Shown: piece after piece, positions 16,878 to 18,125 of the stretch
Numbering within the stretch: position 1 is the first letter of the stretch
Layout of the letters: every line of letters starts with the position of its first letter
Origin: Pleurotus ostreatus/Saccharomyces cerevisiae fusant
Taxonomy: Eukaryota > Opisthokonta
Assembly: GCA_024196135.1 (NCBI GenBank)
Contig: JAMQCK010000663.1
Span: 1 to 18,125 of the forward strand
Direction: 5' to 3'
Length of the DNA: 18,125 nucleotides
Translations under genes and position numbers: made by a program
Notes under the pieces: generated by a model
What the model was told of the DNA's origin: nothing
Database searches by the model: none
What the model saw: only the letters and a program-made list of their open reading frames with translations

Positions 16878-18125
16878 ATGTCGTCGCACCCAAGAGAGAT
16901 CGAAGGATCCTCGGCTGCCAGCCGGGTGGCATCGCTCTACGAGCTCATACATCCCATCATCAAGAGCGTGCAGGACGACGAGCTTGACGGGACAGAAACC
17001 CTCGCCTTGCTGAGCACACTGTCGCGCTTCGTAGGTGGCATCGCCCTCGACGTACTGTGGGAGCACCTCGGAGACCTCACGCGGCTGTTCTCTATTCTCC
17101 CGCAAGTGGAGGCACGAAAGTTGGAATATAGACAACCGCAAGATGACCCCGCGCGTGCCATGTTTATCGAAAGCATCATGCCTACAGTGAGTCGTTCGAT
17201 GCTTATGACACCGACGCGCACATATATAACTGACGCACGCAGATTCTGACTGTCGAGAACATCGAGAAGCGCAGCCTGCCCGAAATCATTACTGACGCAC
17301 AGTACGCGCGCTTGCAGCTCTACGCTTCCCGAATCCGCAAACTAGGCGGCGCGATCATGCACTACAACTGCCCCATTATCATTCACCCGCGCCTCCTTGC
17401 CGCCGCCCTCGCGCACGGCACGCTCCTCCCACAGCTGCACACCTTGTCGTATGGGCCCCAGACCATGTTTTTCTTCAAGGACGTGCGCCTCCGGGCCACT
17501 GAAAGTCCCGCCAGGATGACCGCCTCGGTCGGCGATCAAGTGCTCGGAACGCTCTTCCCGCTCGCCAACGTCCGCACGCTCACGCTCAACGCCGTGCAAG
17601 GGCTCCATGGACTCCAAGTTCTGCGCGCGCTCCCCTGCCTCGCAACTCTATCCATCGGTGGCATTGGGTGGGGCGACACGCCTCTCGACGACCTCCCAGC
17701 AGCCACCGAGCCGGGCTTCCGCGCGCTGAAGGAGCTGGACCTCGTCTACCCCCACAACCTGCGCGCCGCCGCAACCGTGCTGCGCGCGCTCTCCTCCGAG
17801 CCGCTCGAGCTCACCCACTTCACCGCCGAAGAGTGGTGTCGCGAGCCCGACGACGACATGGACGCCGCGCGCGCGCTCTTCGCCGCCATGCGCGCCTGCA
17901 TCGCGCGCGGCAGCCTCGCGCACGTCAGGGTCGCCACCGGCCTCGTCGGCGCGCTCCCCAGCCACGCGCTCCTCGCCGACCTCCTCGCGTTCCCGCACAT
18001 CGCCAGCGCCGCCGTCGGGTGGCAGAGCGGGGGCGCGGACATCGACGGCGCGGTCGCGCTGATGTGCGAGGCGTGGCCGGAGCTGGAGGAGCTGGAGATA
18101 CTGCCGGACGAGCCTGGCATCGACC
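16878..18125 (+). CDS. F-box-like/LRR protein, 3' end outside the window (gene 6)
   Basis: Exon 1 (16878-17186) encodes MSSHPREIEGSSAASRVASLYELI and the F-box-like signature IALDVLWEHLGDLTRLFSIL. A 56-nt phase-0 intron (17187-17242) follows T103. Exon 2 starts ILTVENIEKRSLPE and is open from 17243 to the last base, so the protein continues beyond the window (397 residues visible). QYARLQLYASRIRKLG replaces the tryptophan-led motif of the paralogues (Y instead of W). LRRs include LFPLANVRTLTLN, LPCLATLSIGG, FRALKELDL and WPELEELEIL. GADIDGAVALMCEAW parallels gene 5. Base use shifts strongly: from about 17560 nearly every third codon position is G or C, more than in genes 1-4. Likely role, by family only: SCF substrate receptor. 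The tail type cannot be judged. Confidence 0.87.
17187..17242 (+). other. Intron of gene 6 (56 nt, phase 0)
   Basis: GTGAGT donor, AACTGAC branch site and ACGCAG acceptor. Same position and phase as in genes 2-5. Splicing is required, because exon 1's frame otherwise stops at 17249. Confidence 0.9.

Noticed and set aside
17648..18120. Two long minus-strand frames near the right edge
   Set aside because: They are antisense to gene 6 exon 2; high GC3 on the plus strand removes stops from the other strand and creates such shadows.
1..18125. CRISPR arrays, bacterial operons, phage genes
   Set aside because: Spliceosomal introns, a eukaryotic promoter layout and the family content show nuclear fungal DNA; no regularly spaced repeats are present.

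Overview
The window looks like nuclear DNA of a mushroom-forming basidiomycete (Agaricomycetes; a polypore-like fungus is my best guess). It carries very short introns of about 49-56 nt with GTGAGT-like donors and CTRAC-like branch sites. The DNA is GC-rich, genes lie 0.4-5 kb apart, and the main gene family resembles the F-box-like/leucine-rich-repeat proteins that are hugely expanded in these fungi. Species and family names are inference; the gene structures are read from the sequence.

Layout. Six members of one F-box-like/LRR family dominate: gene 1 (1-942, +, 5' end outside the window), gene 2 (2807-5021, +), gene 3 (5481-7632, +), gene 4 (8041-9862, -), gene 5 (14817-16381, +) and gene 6 (16878 to the window end, +, 3' end outside). 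Each of the five with a visible 5' end has a first exon encoding a degenerate F-box-like helical domain ending in a conserved LDVLWE signature. A single phase-0 intron follows, then one long exon opening with a W-x-R-[LF]-Q-x-Y-A-x-R-[IV] motif and continuing into irregular leucine-rich repeats. Genes 1-3 are a close head-to-tail subgroup with a Lys/Ala/Thr/Pro-rich linker and a conserved C-terminal FYDAGGHxLRAKR motif. Gene 4 is inverted and lacks that tail. Genes 5 and 6 form a third, shorter subgroup.

Between genes 4 and 5 lie about 5 kb with a probable C2H2-zinc-finger-like gene (core 12790-14132, +, 5' exons unresolved) and, divergent to it, a minus-strand stretch (11665-12072) that reads as broken coding sequence. 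A second likely relic, with a membrane-segment-like end, fills much of 943-2806. Non-coding signals include four copies of CCATTGTTC, all on the plus strand and all upstream of genes 2 and 3. They also include a diverged interspersed repeat (about 1284-1445, about 10955-11100, and a 27-nt piece at 14388-14414).

How the genes may work together: if the N-terminal domains still bind Skp1, the products would be substrate receptors of SCF ubiquitin ligases, with the LRR part and tail choosing targets. The array pattern (tandem copies, an inverted copy, tail gain or loss, relics between genes) is that of a birth-and-death family. I see no operon-like unit, CRISPR array, rRNA or convincing tRNA.
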